Shown: positions 18,763 through 28,670, counted from the stretch's first letter. The stretch: 64,000 bases of DNA from Escherichia coli DSM 30083 = JCM 1649 = ATCC 11775 (GCF_003697165.2 NZ_CP033092.2:1922001-1986000); one strand, 5' to 3'. Notes: a model not told the origin generated them from the sequence alone. A program made the numbers and translations.

Positions 18763-20241
18763 ATGAGCTTACGTGAAAAAACCATCAGCGGCGCGAAGTG
18801 GTCGGCGATTGCCACGGTGATCATCATCGGCCTCGGGCTGGTGCAGATGACCGTGCTGGCGCGGATTATCGACAACCACCAGTTCGGCCTGCTTACCGTG
18901 TCGCTGGTGATTATCGCGCTGGCAGATACGCTTTCTGACTTCGGTATCGCTAACTCGATTATTCAGCGAAAAGAAATCAGTCACCTGGAACTTACCACGT
19001 TGTACTGGCTGAACGTCGGGCTGGGGCTTGTGGTGTGCGTGGCGGTGTTTTTGTTGAGTGATCTCATTGGTGACGTGCTGAACAACCCAGACCTGGCACC
19101 GTTGATTAAAACATTGTCGCTGGCGTTTGTGGTGATCCCCCACGGACAGCAGTTCCGCGCGTTGATGCAAAAAGAGCTGGAGTTCAACAAAATCGGCATG
19201 ATCGAAACCAGCGCGGTGCTGGCGGGCTTCACTTTTACGGTGGTTAGCGCCCATTTCTGGCCACTGGCGATGACCGCGATCCTCGGTTATCTGGTCAATA
19301 GTGCGGTAAGAACGCTGCTGTTTGGCTACTTTGGTCGTAAAATTTATCGCCCCGGTCTGCATTTCTCGCTGGCGTCGGTGGCACCGAACTTACGCTTTGG
19401 TGCCTGGCTGACGGCGGACAGCATCATCAACTATCTCAATACCAACCTTTCAACGCTGGTGCTGGCGCGTATTCTCGGCGCGGGCGTGGCAGGGGGATAC
19501 AACCTGGCGTACAACGTGGCCGTTGTGCCGCCGATGAAGCTGAACCCAATCATCACCCGCGTGTTGTTTCCGGCATTTGCCAAAATTCAGGACGACACCG
19601 AAAAGCTGCGCGTTAACTTCTACAAGCTGCTGTCGGTAGTGGGGATTATCAACTTTCCGGCGCTGCTGGGGCTGATGGTGGTGTCGAATAACTGTGTACC
19701 GCTGGTCTTTGGTGAGAAGTGGAACAGCATTATTCCGGTGCTGCAATTGCTGTGTGTGGTGGGGCTGCTGCGCTCAGTGGGGAACCCGATTGGTTCGCTG
19801 CTGATGGCGAAAGCGCGGGTCGATATCAGCTTTAAATTCAACGTATTCAAAACCTTTATGTTTATTCCGGCGATTGTTATTGGTGGGCAGATGGCGGGCG
19901 CAATCGGCGTCACGCTTGGTTTCCTGCTGGTGCAGATTATCAACACCATTCTGAGCTATTTCGTGATGATTAAACCGGTGCTCGGTTCCAGTTATCGTCA
20001 GTACATCCTGAGTTTGTGGCTGCCGTTTTATCTCTCGCTGCCGACACTGGTGGTCAGTTATGCGCTGGGCCTATTGCTGAAAGGGCAACTGGCGCTGGGG
20101 ATGCTGCTGGCGGTGCAAATAGCCGCGGGCGTGCTGGCGTTTGTGGTGATGATTGTGCTGTCGCGCCATCCGCTGGTGGTGGAAGTGAAGCGTCAGTTTT
20201 GTCGCAGCGAAAAAATGAAAATGCTTTTACGGGCGGGGTGA
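18763..20241 (+). CDS. wzxC: WzxC, colanic acid repeat-unit flippase
   Basis: 492 residues, strongly hydrophobic with about 12 predicted membrane segments. It opens with the amphipathic MSLREKTISGAKWSAIATV, typical of the MOP/polysaccharide transport family. It moves undecaprenyl-PP-linked units to the periplasmic face, where WcaD polymerises them. It is unrelated in detail to the O-antigen Wzx encoded at 29251-30489, consistent with separate substrates. A dispersed repeat and a gap of about 160 bases separate it from wcaK. Confidence 0.95.
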   Translation: MSLREKTISGAKWSAIATVIIIGLGLVQMTVLARIIDNHQFGLLTVSLVIIALADTLSDFGIANSIIQRKEISHLELTTLYWLNVGLGLVVCVAVFLLSDLIGDVLNNPDLAPLIKTLSLAFVVIPHGQQFRALMQKELEFNKIGMIETSAVLAGFTFTVVSAHFWPLAMTAILGYLVNSAVRTLLFGYFGRKIYRPGLHFSLASVAPNLRFGAWLTADSIINYLNTNLSTLVLARILGAGVAGGYNLAYNVAVVPPMKLNPIITRVLFPAFAKIQDDTEKLRVNFYKLLSVVGIINFPALLGLMVVSNNCVPLVFGEKWNSIIPVLQLLCVVGLLRSVGNPIGSLLMAKARVDISFKFNVFKTFMFIPAIVIGGQMAGAIGVTLGFLLVQIINTILSYFVMIKPVLGSSYRQYILSLWLPFYLSLPTLVVSYALGLLLKGQLALGMLLAVQIAAGVLAFVVMIVLSRHPLVVEVKRQFCRSEKMKMLLRAG

Positions 20242-20270
20242 ATGGCTATCCCCGTAAGGTCGTGCGCATT

Positions 20271-20311
20271 TTCCCCCTCACCCTAACCCTCTCCCCAGGG
20301 GGCGAGGGGAC
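20271..20311. repeat. GC-rich dispersed repeat with hairpin after wzxC
   Basis: The gap holds a C-rich then G-rich stretch (CCCTCACCCTAACCCTCTCC, then AGGGGGCGAGGGGA) that can fold on itself. This CCCTAACCCTCTCCC pattern is a common intergenic repeat in enterobacteria. No T-run follows, so it is listed as a repeat rather than a terminator. Confidence 0.55.
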
Positions 20312-20402
20312 TGATCGAGCACAGCTTTGAATATGTCACCGGTTTAACTCTTAATCATCAACCATAGCACCGACGCAATTTAGAACTCCTTTTGAGGTCA
20401 TA

Positions 20403-21683
20403 ATGAAATTACTTATTCTGGGCAACCACACTTGCGGCAATCGTGGCGACAGCGCCATCCTGCGCGGCTTACTTGATGCCATCAACATCCTCAATCCACA
20501 CGCCGAAGTGGACGTGATGAGCCGCTATCCGGTCAGTTCTTCCTGGCTGCTCAACCGCCCGGTAATGGGCGATCCGCTGTTCCTGCAAATGAAAAAACAC
20601 AACAGCGCGGCGGGCGTTGTCGGGCGCGTTAAAAAAGTCCTCCGTCGCCGCTATCAGCATCAGGTATTGCTCTCACGCGTCACCGACACTGGCAAGCTGC
20701 GTAATATCGCCATCGCCCAGGGATTCACTGACTTCGTGCGCCTGCTGTCAGGTTACGACGCCATTATTCAGGTCGGCGGATCGTTTTTTGTCGATCTCTA
20801 CGGCGTGCCGCAGTTTGAACACGCGCTTTGCACTTTCATGGCGAAAAAGCCGCTATTTATGATTGGTCACAGCGTTGGTCCATTCCAGGATGAGCAATTT
20901 AACCAACTGGCGAACTACGTTTTTGGTCACTGCGACGCGCTGATCCTGCGCGAATCGGTCAGCCTTGAACTGATGAAACGCAGCAATATCACCACCGCAA
21001 AAGTCGAACATGGCGTCGATACTGCGTGGCTGGTCGATCACCACACAGAAGACTTCACCGCCAGCTATGCCGTTCAACACTGGCTGGACGTTGCCGCACA
21101 ACAGAAAACGGTAGCAATTACCCTGCGCGAACTGGCACCGTTCGACAAACGTCTCGGCACCACTCAGCAAGCGTATGAAAAAGCCTTTGCCGGGGTGGTC
21201 AATCGCATTCTCGACGAAGGGTATCAGGTGATTGCGCTTTCCACCTGTACGGGCATCGACAGCTATAACAAAGACGACCGCATGGTGGCGCTCAATCTTC
21301 GCCAGCACATCAGCGATCCTGCCCGTTACCACGTGGTGATGGATGAACTCAACGATCTGGAAATGGGCAAAATTCTGGGGGCCTGTGAACTCACCGTCGG
21401 TACGCGCCTGCACTCTGCCATTATCTCGATGAACTTTGCCACTCCGGCGATTGCCATCAACTATGAACATAAATCCGCCGGGATTATGCAACAACTGGGG
21501 CTACCAGAGATGGCAATTGATATCCGTCATTTATTAGACGGCAGCCTGCAAGCGATGGTTGCGGATACCTTAGGCCAGCTTCCGGCACTGAACACGCGAC
21601 TTAACGAAGCCGTCAGTCGCGAACGTCAGACGGGAATGCAGATGGTGAAATCTGTGCTTGAACGCATCGGGGAGGCGAAATGA
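20403..21683 (+). CDS. wcaK: WcaK, polysaccharide pyruvyl transferase
   Basis: 426 residues. The N-terminus GNHTCGNRGDSAILRGL is the nucleotide-binding-like glycine-rich start of the polysaccharide pyruvyl transferase family, and the C-terminal part has GTRLHSAIISMNFATP with the conserved His. The enzyme adds the pyruvate ketal to the terminal galactose of colanic acid using phosphoenolpyruvate. Ribosome binding site GAGGT lies before the start. The stop overlaps the wcaL start by 4 bases (ATGA). Confidence 0.94.
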   Translation: MKLLILGNHTCGNRGDSAILRGLLDAINILNPHAEVDVMSRYPVSSSWLLNRPVMGDPLFLQMKKHNSAAGVVGRVKKVLRRRYQHQVLLSRVTDTGKLRNIAIAQGFTDFVRLLSGYDAIIQVGGSFFVDLYGVPQFEHALCTFMAKKPLFMIGHSVGPFQDEQFNQLANYVFGHCDALILRESVSLELMKRSNITTAKVEHGVDTAWLVDHHTEDFTASYAVQHWLDVAAQQKTVAITLRELAPFDKRLGTTQQAYEKAFAGVVNRILDEGYQVIALSTCTGIDSYNKDDRMVALNLRQHISDPARYHVVMDELNDLEMGKILGACELTVGTRLHSAIISMNFATPAIAINYEHKSAGIMQQLGLPEMAIDIRHLLDGSLQAMVADTLGQLPALNTRLNEAVSRERQTGMQMVKSVLERIGEAK

Positions 21684-22900
21684 AGGTCGGCTTCTTTTTA
21701 CTGAAATTTCCACTGTCGTCGGAAACCTTCGTCCTCAATCAAATTACCGCGTTTATTGATATGGGCTTTGAGGTGGAGATTGTCGCGCTGCAAAAAGGCG
21801 ACACACAAAACACCCACGCGGCATGGACAAAATATAACCTTGCCGCCAGAACCCGCTGGTTACAGGACGAGCCACAAGGCAAAGTGGCGAAACTGCGCCA
21901 CCGCGCCAGCCAGACGTTGCGCGGTATTCATCGTAAAAATACCTGGCAGGCGCTTAACCTCAAACGCTATGGTGCTGAGTCGCGGAACCTGATTTTGTCT
22001 GCCATTTGCGGCCAGGTCGCAACACCGTTTCATGCCGATGTGTTTATCGCTCATTTTGGCCCTGCTGGAGTAACCGCGGCAAAACTACGCGAACTGGGTG
22101 TCATTCGCGGCAAAATTGCCACTATCTTCCACGGTATTGATATCTCCAGTCGGGAAGTGCTCAACCACTACACTCCCGAATATCAACAACTGTTTCGCCG
22201 TGGCGACCTGATGTTACCAATAAGCAATCTGTGGGCCGGAAGGCTGCAAAAAATGGGCTGCCCGAGGGAAAAAATCGCCGTATCGCGCATGGGCGTGGAC
22301 ATGACGCGTTTTAGCCCGCGTCCGGTGAAAGCGCCCGCAACGCCGCTGGAAATCATCTCCGTCGCACGCTTAACCGAGAAAAAAGGCCTGCATGTGGCGA
22401 TTGAAGCCTGCCGCCAGTTGAAAGAGCAGGGCGTGGCATTTCGCTATCGCATCCTCGGCATTGGCCCGTGGGAACGACGCCTGCGCACCCTCATCGAACA
22501 ATATCAACTGGAAGATGTGATAGAGATGCCGGGCTTTAAACCGAGCCATGAAGTGAAAGCGATGCTCGATGACGCGGATGTCTTCCTGTTGCCATCGGTT
22601 ACAGGTGCGGATGGCGATATGGAAGGTATTCCGGTGGCGCTAATGGAAGCGATGGCGGTTGGCATTCCGGTTGTTTCTACTCTGCACAGCGGAATACCGG
22701 AACTGGTGGAGGCCGATAAATCCGGTTGGCTGGTGCCTGAGAACGATGCCTGTGCACTGGCGCAACGACTGGCGGCGTTTAGCCAACTGGACACCGACGA
22801 ACTTACTACGGTTGTCAAACGTGCGCGCGAAAAAGTCGAACACGATTTTAACCAGCAGGTGATCAATCGAGAACTCGCCAGCTTGCTGCAGGCTTTATAG
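21680..22900 (+). CDS. wcaL: WcaL, GT4-family glycosyltransferase
   Basis: 406 residues, GT-B fold. The start is FFLLKFPLSSETFV, a motif shared with AmsK/ExpC-type transferases. The GT4 domain has SVARLTEKKGLH (nucleotide binding) and EGIPVALMEAMAVGIPVV with the E-x7-E pair. The likely role is galactosyl transfer late in colanic acid unit assembly (recalled from biochemical work; not readable here). It is translationally coupled to wcaK, and wcaM follows after 10 bases with GGAG upstream. Confidence 0.92.
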   Translation: MKVGFFLLKFPLSSETFVLNQITAFIDMGFEVEIVALQKGDTQNTHAAWTKYNLAARTRWLQDEPQGKVAKLRHRASQTLRGIHRKNTWQALNLKRYGAESRNLILSAICGQVATPFHADVFIAHFGPAGVTAAKLRELGVIRGKIATIFHGIDISSREVLNHYTPEYQQLFRRGDLMLPISNLWAGRLQKMGCPREKIAVSRMGVDMTRFSPRPVKAPATPLEIISVARLTEKKGLHVAIEACRQLKEQGVAFRYRILGIGPWERRLRTLIEQYQLEDVIEMPGFKPSHEVKAMLDDADVFLLPSVTGADGDMEGIPVALMEAMAVGIPVVSTLHSGIPELVEADKSGWLVPENDACALAQRLAAFSQLDTDELTTVVKRAREKVEHDFNQQVINRELASLLQAL

Positions 22901-22910
22901 AGGAGAACGT

Positions 22911-24305
22911 ATGCCATTTAAAAAACTCTCCCGACGCACCTTCCTGACGGCAAGCTCGGCGCTTGCCTTCCTCCATACCCCTTTCGCTCGCGCGCTTCCC
23001 GCCCGACAAATCGTTAACATTAACGACTACAACCCACACGACTGGATCGCCTCATTTAAACAAGCCTTCAGCGAAGGGCAAACGGTCGTCGTGCCTGCCG
23101 GATTCGTTTGTGAAAATATCAACACCGGCATCTTCATTCCTCCTGGCAAAACGTTGCACATCCTTGGAAGCCTGCGCGGCAACGGCAGAGGGCGTTTTGT
23201 CTTACAAGACGGCAGCCAGGTGACAGGGGAGAAGGGCGGCCGTATGCATAACATCACCCTGGATGTGCGCGGTTCTGACTGCATCATCAAAGGGTTGGCG
23301 ATGAGCGGTTTTGGCCCGGTAACGCAGATTTATATCGGCGGCAAAAATAAACGCGTCATGCGCAACTTGACCATCGATAACCTGACCGTCAGCCACGCTA
23401 ATTACGCCATTTTACGCCAGGGATTTCATAACCAGATTATCGGTGCCAACATCACCAATTGTAAGTTCAGCGACTTACAGGGCGACGCCATTGAATGGAA
23501 TGTAGCAATCAATGATCGCGACATTTTGATATCCGACCATGTCATCGAGCGCATCAACTGTACTAACGGCAAAATCAACTGGGGTATTGGCATAGGACTG
23601 GCAGGAAGTACTTACGATAATAATTATCCGGAAAACCAGGCAGTGAAAAACTTTGTCGTTGCGAATATCACGGGATCAGATTGTCGGCAACTGATCCATG
23701 TTGAAAATGGTAAACATTTTGTTATCCGTAATATCAAAGCTCGTAATATCACGCCGGATTTCAGTAAGAAAGCAGGTATTGATAACGCCACAGTTGCTAT
23801 TTATGGTTGTGACAACTTTGTGATTGATAATATTGAAATGATTAATAGTGCCGGGATGTTAATCGGCTATGGGGTAATTAAAGGCAAATATCTCTCGATA
23901 CCGCAGAATTTCCGAGTGAATGATATTCAACTGGATAATACTCATCTTGCTTATAAATTGCGCGGCATCCAAATCTCCGCCGGGAATGCTGTCTCCTTTG
24001 TGGCGCTGACTAACATTGAGATGAAGCGTGCGTCGCTGGAGTTACACAACAAACCGCAACATCTTTTTATGCGAAATATCAATGTGATGCAGGAATCCTC
24101 AGTTGGACCCGCATTGAGCATGAACTTTGACATGCGCAAAGACGTTCGCGGCGTGTTTATGGCGAAAAAAGAAACACTGCTGTCTCTTGCAAATGTTCAT
24201 GCGGTGAATGAAAAAGGACAAATCTCCGTCGATATCGACAGGATTAATCACCATATTGTTAATGTGGAGAAGATTAACTTTAGATTGCCAGAACGGAGGG
24301 AGTAG
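22911..24305 (+). CDS. wcaM: WcaM, exported beta-helix protein with a Tat-type signal peptide
   Basis: 464 residues. The N-terminus carries LSRRTFLTASS, a twin-arginine motif (S/T-R-R-x-F-L), followed by a hydrophobic stretch and a likely AxA cleavage site (ARA) near residue 28, so export by the Tat system is expected. The remainder has many short Asn/Ile/Gly-rich repeats (NITNCKF, NFVIDNIEM, FVVANITGS) typical of a right-handed parallel beta-helix as in pectate lyases and other polysaccharide-active proteins. It is the last gene of the colanic acid operon. Its exact role is unsettled; periplasmic processing or modification of the polymer is an inference. Confidence 0.9.
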   Translation: MPFKKLSRRTFLTASSALAFLHTPFARALPARQIVNINDYNPHDWIASFKQAFSEGQTVVVPAGFVCENINTGIFIPPGKTLHILGSLRGNGRGRFVLQDGSQVTGEKGGRMHNITLDVRGSDCIIKGLAMSGFGPVTQIYIGGKNKRVMRNLTIDNLTVSHANYAILRQGFHNQIIGANITNCKFSDLQGDAIEWNVAINDRDILISDHVIERINCTNGKINWGIGIGLAGSTYDNNYPENQAVKNFVVANITGSDCRQLIHVENGKHFVIRNIKARNITPDFSKKAGIDNATVAIYGCDNFVIDNIEMINSAGMLIGYGVIKGKYLSIPQNFRVNDIQLDNTHLAYKLRGIQISAGNAVSFVALTNIEMKRASLELHNKPQHLFMRNINVMQESSVGPALSMNFDMRKDVRGVFMAKKETLLSLANVHAVNEKGQISVDIDRINHHIVNVEKINFRLPERRE

Positions 24306-24443
24306 ATTTGCGACCATTCCTGGAAAAATGGAGCCATACTTAGGAACAATGCTACTGCAATCCACAACGAAGCGGCGTAACATCACAAGTAATTCAGTAA
24401 TCAATTCAGGGTAATTGATGCTGGCGAAAAAAATCGAACAAGC

Positions 24444-24449
24444 TATAAT
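24444..24449 (+). promoter_or_regulatory. Putative -10 element for galF
   Basis: A perfect TATAAT lies 30 bases upstream of the galF start in an AT-rich gap after wcaM. No -35 at standard spacing is convincing; TTGATG at 24415-24420 is too far away (23 bases). The call is tentative. Confidence 0.4.
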
Positions 24450-24479
24450 TCAGCAACCATTTTACAGGTGGATGAAATA

Positions 24480-25373
24480 ATGACGAATTTAAAAGCAGTT
24501 ATTCCTGTAGCGGGTCTTGGGATGCATATGTTGCCTGCCACTAAGGCGATTCCCAAAGAGATGCTACCGATCGTCGACAAGCCAATGATTCAGTACATCG
24601 TTGACGAGATTGTGGCTGCAGGGATCAAAGAAATCCTCCTGGTAACTCACGCTTCCAAGAACGCGGTCGAAAACCACTTCGACACCTCTTATGAATTAGA
24701 ATCTCTCCTTGAACAGCGCGTGAAGCGTCAACTGCTGGCGGAAGTACAGTCCATTTGCCCGCCGGGCGTGACAATTATGAACGTGCGTCAGGGCGAACCT
24801 TTAGGTTTGGGCCACTCCATTTTATGTGCACGACCTGCCATTGGTGACAATCCATTTGTCGTGGTGCTGCCAGACGTTGTGATCGACGACGCCAGCGCCG
24901 ACCCGCTGCGCTACAACCTTGCTGCCATGATTGCGCGCTTCAACGAAACGGGCCGCAGCCAGGTGCTGGCAAAACGTATGCCGGGTGACCTCTCTGAATA
25001 CTCTGTCATCCAGACCAAAGAGCCGCTGGACCGCGAAGGTAAAGTCAGCCGCATTGTTGAATTCATCGAAAAACCGGATCAGCCGCAGACGCTGGACTCA
25101 GACATCATGGCCGTTGGTCGCTATGTGCTTTCTGCCGATATTTGGCCGGAACTGGAACGCACGCAGCCTGGTGCATGGGGGCGTATTCAGCTGACTGATG
25201 CCATTGCCGAACTGGCGAAAAAACAGTCCGTTGATGCCATGCTGATGACCGGCGACAGCTACGACTGCGGTAAAAAAATGGGTTATATGCAAGCGTTCGT
25301 GAAGTATGGACTACGCAACCTCAAAGAAGGGGCGAAGTTCCGTAAAGGGATTGAGAAGCTGTTAAGCGAATAA
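24480..25373 (+). CDS. galF: GalF, UTP-glucose-1-phosphate uridylyltransferase-like protein
   Basis: 297 residues from ATG 24480 (MTNLKAVIPV); GTGG lies upstream and the in-frame ATG at 24468 adds only four residues. It is a nucleotidyltransferase related to GalU. The N-terminal PVAGLGMHMLPATKAIPKEM replaces the GLGTRMLPATK of GalU: the GTR loop arginine is lost (GMH), consistent with the weak or absent activity reported for GalF and a regulatory role through GalU. It marks the conserved left border of the E. coli O-antigen locus. Confidence 0.96.
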   Translation: MTNLKAVIPVAGLGMHMLPATKAIPKEMLPIVDKPMIQYIVDEIVAAGIKEILLVTHASKNAVENHFDTSYELESLLEQRVKRQLLAEVQSICPPGVTIMNVRQGEPLGLGHSILCARPAIGDNPFVVVLPDVVIDDASADPLRYNLAAMIARFNETGRSQVLAKRMPGDLSEYSVIQTKEPLDREGKVSRIVEFIEKPDQPQTLDSDIMAVGRYVLSADIWPELERTQPGAWGRIQLTDAIAELAKKQSVDAMLMTGDSYDCGKKMGYMQAFVKYGLRNLKEGAKFRKGIEKLLSE

Positions 25374-25745
25374 TGAAAATCTGACCGGATGTAACGGTTG
25401 ATAAGAAAATTATAACGGCAGTGAAGATTAGCGGCGAAAGTAATTTGTTGCGAATTTTCCTGCCGTTGTTTTATATAAACAATCAGAATAACAACGACTT
25501 AGCAATAGGATTTTAGTCAAAGTTTTCCAGGATTTTCCTTGTTTCCAGAGCGGATTGGTAAGACAATTAGCGCTTGAATTTTTCGAGTTAAGCGCGAGTG
25601 GGTAACGCTCGTCACATCGTAGGAATGCATGCAGTGCTCTGGTAGCTGTAAAGCCAGGGGCGGTAGCGTGCATTAATACCTCTATTAATCAAACTGAGAG
25701 CCGCTTATTTCACAGCATGCTCTGAAGTAATATGGAATAAATTAA
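25374..25745 (+). promoter_or_regulatory. galF-rmlB intergenic region with the O-antigen leader
   Basis: This is 372 AT-rich bases without a gene. It contains the JUMPstart/ops element at 25632-25670 and should carry the O-antigen promoter upstream of it. No promoter hexamers were chosen because several AT-rich candidates fit poorly. The distance from ops to the rmlB start is 75 bases. Confidence 0.7.
25632..25670 (+). promoter_or_regulatory. JUMPstart with ops element for the O-antigen operon
   Basis: A full match to the JUMPstart consensus ending in the ops core GGCGGTAGCGTG at 25659-25670. It recruits RfaH for transcription of rmlB onward through the AT-rich antigen-specific genes. It is one of two copies in this window (the other at 1354-1392). 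Confidence 0.95.
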
Positions 25746-26831
25746 GTGAAGATACTTGTTACTGGGGGCGCAGGATTTATTGGTTCTGCTGTAGTTCGTC
25801 ACATTATAAATAATACGCAGGATAGTGTTGTTAATGTCGATAAATTAACGTACGCCGGAAACCTGGAATCACTTGCTGATGTTTCTGACTCTGAACGCTA
25901 TGTTTTTGAACATGCGGATATTTGCGATGCTGCTGCAATGGCGCGGATTTTTGCTCAGCATCAGCCGGATGCAGTGATGCACCTGGCTGCTGAAAGCCAT
26001 GTGGATCGTTCAATTACAGGCCCTGCGGCATTTATTGAAACCAATATTGTTGGTACTTATGTCCTTTTGGAAGCGGCTCGCAATTACTGGTCTGCTCTTG
26101 ATGGCGACAAGAAAAATAGCTTCCGTTTTCATCATATTTCTACTGACGAAGTCTATGGTGATTTGCCTCATCCTGACGAAGTAAATAATAAAGAACAATT
26201 ACCCCTCTTTACTGAGACGACAGCTTACGCGCCTAGTAGTCCTTATTCCGCATCAAAAGCATCCAGCGATCATTTAGTCCGCGCGTGGAAACGTACCTAT
26301 GGTTTACCGACTATTGTGACTAACTGTTCGAATAACTACGGTCCTTATCACTTTCCGGAAAAATTGATTCCACTAGTAATTCTTAATGCTCTGGAAGGTA
26401 AGGCATTACCTATTTATGGCAAAGGGGATCAAATTCGTGACTGGCTGTATGTTGAAGATCATGCGCGTGCGTTATATACCGTAGTTACTGAAGGTCAAGC
26501 GGGTGAAACCTATAACATTGGCGGACACAACGAAAAGAAAAACATCGATGTTGTGCTGACTATTTGTGATTTGTTGGACGAGATAGTCCCGAAAGAGAAA
26601 TCTTATCGTGAGCAAATTACTTATGTTGCTGATCGCCCAGGGCATGATCGCCGTTATGCGATTGATGCTGAGAAGATTGGTCGCGAATTGGGATGGAAAC
26701 CACAGGAAACGTTTGAGAGTGGGATTCGTAAAACGGTGGAATGGTATTTGGCTAATGCAAAATGGGTTGATAATGTGAAAAGTGGTGCCTATCAATCGTG
26801 GATTGAACAGAACTATGAGGGCCGCCAGTAA
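25746..26831 (+). CDS. rmlB: dTDP-glucose 4,6-dehydratase
   Basis: 361 residues from a GTG start (GTGAAGATAC). The NAD-binding GGAGFIG is at residues 7-13, the active-site TDE at 133-135, and Tyr167/Lys171 lie in YSASK. It converts dTDP-glucose to dTDP-4-keto-6-deoxyglucose, the second step of the dTDP-L-rhamnose pathway. First gene of the O-antigen operon; the stop overlaps the rmlD start by 1 base (TAATG). Confidence 0.98.
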   Translation: MKILVTGGAGFIGSAVVRHIINNTQDSVVNVDKLTYAGNLESLADVSDSERYVFEHADICDAAAMARIFAQHQPDAVMHLAAESHVDRSITGPAAFIETNIVGTYVLLEAARNYWSALDGDKKNSFRFHHISTDEVYGDLPHPDEVNNKEQLPLFTETTAYAPSSPYSASKASSDHLVRAWKRTYGLPTIVTNCSNNYGPYHFPEKLIPLVILNALEGKALPIYGKGDQIRDWLYVEDHARALYTVVTEGQAGETYNIGGHNEKKNIDVVLTICDLLDEIVPKEKSYREQITYVADRPGHDRRYAIDAEKIGRELGWKPQETFESGIRKTVEWYLANAKWVDNVKSGAYQSWIEQNYEGRQ

Positions 26832-27730
26832 TGAATATCCTCCTTTTTGGCAAAACAGGGCAGGTAGGTTGGGAACTACAGCGTGCTCTGGCACCTCTGG
26901 GTAATTTGATTGCTCTTGATGTTCACTCCACTGATTACTGTGGTGATTTTAGTAACCCTGAAGGTGTGGCTGAAACAGTCAAAAGAATTCGACCTGATGT
27001 TATTGTTAATGCTGCGGCTCACACCGCAGTAGATAAGGCTGAGTCAGAACCCGAATTTGCACAATTACTCAATGCGACTAGCGTTGAATCAATTGCAAAA
27101 GCGGCAAATGAAGTTGGGGCTTGGGTAATTCATTACTCAACTGACTACGTATTCCCTGGAAATGGCGACACGCCATGGCTGGAGATGGATGCAACCGCAC
27201 CGCTAAATGTTTACGGTGAAACCAAGTTAGCTGGAGAAAAAGCATTACAAGAGCATTGTGCGAAGCACCTAATTTTCCGTACCAGCTGGGTCTATGCAGG
27301 TAAAGGAAATAATTTCGCCAAAACGATGTTGCGTCTGGCAAAAGAGCGTGAAGAACTAGCCGTTATTAATGATCAGTTTGGTGCGCCAACAGGTGCTGAA
27401 CTGCTGGCTGATTGTACGGCACATGCCATTCGTGTCGCACTGAATAAACCGGATGTCGCAGGCTTGTACCATTTGGTAGCCAGTGGTACCACAACCTGGT
27501 ACGATTATGCTGCGCTGGTTTTTGAAGAGGCGCGCAATGCAGGCATTCCTCTTGCACTCAACAAGCTCAACGCAGTACCAACAACTGCCTATCCTACACC
27601 AGCTCGTCGTCCACATAACTCTCGCCTTAATACAGAAAAATTTCAGCAGAATTTTGCGCTTGTATTGCCTGACTGGCAGGTTGGTGTGAAACGCATGCTC
27701 AACGAATTATTTACGACTACAGCAATTTAA
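26831..27730 (+). CDS. rmlD: dTDP-4-dehydrorhamnose reductase
   Basis: 299 residues. The Rossmann loop is GKTGQVG at residues 7-13, and the catalytic set is Thr104 (STD at 103-105) with Tyr128/Lys132 (YGETK). It reduces dTDP-4-keto-L-rhamnose to dTDP-L-rhamnose, the final step. Codon use is already more AT-rich than in galF, as usual in the rml set. A gap of 57 bases precedes rmlA. Confidence 0.98.
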   Translation: MNILLFGKTGQVGWELQRALAPLGNLIALDVHSTDYCGDFSNPEGVAETVKRIRPDVIVNAAAHTAVDKAESEPEFAQLLNATSVESIAKAANEVGAWVIHYSTDYVFPGNGDTPWLEMDATAPLNVYGETKLAGEKALQEHCAKHLIFRTSWVYAGKGNNFAKTMLRLAKEREELAVINDQFGAPTGAELLADCTAHAIRVALNKPDVAGLYHLVASGTTTWYDYAALVFEEARNAGIPLALNKLNAVPTTAYPTPARRPHNSRLNTEKFQQNFALVLPDWQVGVKRMLNELFTTTAI

Positions 27731-27787
27731 TAGTTTTTGCATCTTGTTCGTGATGGTGGAGCAAGATGAATTAAAAGGAATGATGAA

Positions 27788-28666
27788 ATGAAAACGCGTA
27801 AAGGTATTATTTTAGCGGGTGGTTCTGGTACTCGTCTTTATCCTGTGACTATGGTCGTCAGTAAACAGCTATTACCTATATATGATAAACCGATGATCTA
27901 TTATCCGCTTTCTACACTGATGTTAGCGGGTATTCGCGATATTCTGATTATTAGTACGCCACAGGATACTCCTCGTTTTCAACAACTGCTGGGTGACGGT
28001 AGCCAGTGGGGCCTGAATCTTCAGTACAAAGTGCAACCGAGTCCGGATGGTCTTGCGCAGGCATTTATTATCGGTGAAGAGTTTATTGGTGGTGATGATT
28101 GTGCTTTGGTACTTGGTGATAATATCTTCTACGGTCACGACCTGCCTAAGTTAATGGATGCCGCTGTTAACAAAGAAAGTGGTGCAACGGTATTTGCCTA
28201 TCACGTTAATGATCCTGAACGCTATGGTGTCGTTGAGTTTGATAAAAACGGTACGGCGATCAGCCTGGAAGAAAAACCGCTACAACCAAAAAGTAATTAT
28301 GCGGTAACCGGGCTTTATTTTTATGATAACGACGTTGTCGAAATGGCGAAAAATCTTAAGCCTTCTGCCCGCGGTGAACTGGAAATTACCGATATTAACC
28401 GTATCTATATGGAACAAGGGCGTTTATCTGTTGCCATGATGGGGCGTGGTTATGCGTGGTTAGACACGGGGACACATCAGAGCCTGATTGAGGCAAGCAA
28501 CTTTATTGCAACAATTGAAGAGCGTCAGGGGCTGAAAGTTTCCTGCCCGGAAGAAATTGCTTACCGTAAAGGGTTTGTTGATGCTGAGCAGGTGAAAGTA
28601 TTAGCTGAACCTCTGAAAAAAAATGCTTATGGTCAGTATCTGCTGAAAATGATTAAAGGTTATTAA
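27788..28666 (+). CDS. rmlA: Glucose-1-phosphate thymidylyltransferase
   Basis: 292 residues. The signature LAGGSGTRLYPVTMVVSKQL carries the nucleotide loop and the catalytic Arg/Lys; Asp111 (LGDN) and the Asp in WLDTGTH bind magnesium. It makes dTDP-glucose from glucose-1-phosphate and dTTP and is feedback-inhibited by dTDP-rhamnose in the family. The site AAAGGA upstream is a good ribosome binding site. Confidence 0.98.
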   Translation: MKTRKGIILAGGSGTRLYPVTMVVSKQLLPIYDKPMIYYPLSTLMLAGIRDILIISTPQDTPRFQQLLGDGSQWGLNLQYKVQPSPDGLAQAFIIGEEFIGGDDCALVLGDNIFYGHDLPKLMDAAVNKESGATVFAYHVNDPERYGVVEFDKNGTAISLEEKPLQPKSNYAVTGLYFYDNDVVEMAKNLKPSARGELEITDINRIYMEQGRLSVAMMGRGYAWLDTGTHQSLIEASNFIATIEERQGLKVSCPEEIAYRKGFVDAEQVKVLAEPLKKNAYGQYLLKMIKGY

Positions 28667-28670
28667 TAAA

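Noticed and set aside
20242..20402. Possible extra small gene between wzxC and wcaK
   Set aside because: The only open frame is a shifted reading of the wzxC end and of the C/G-rich repeat.
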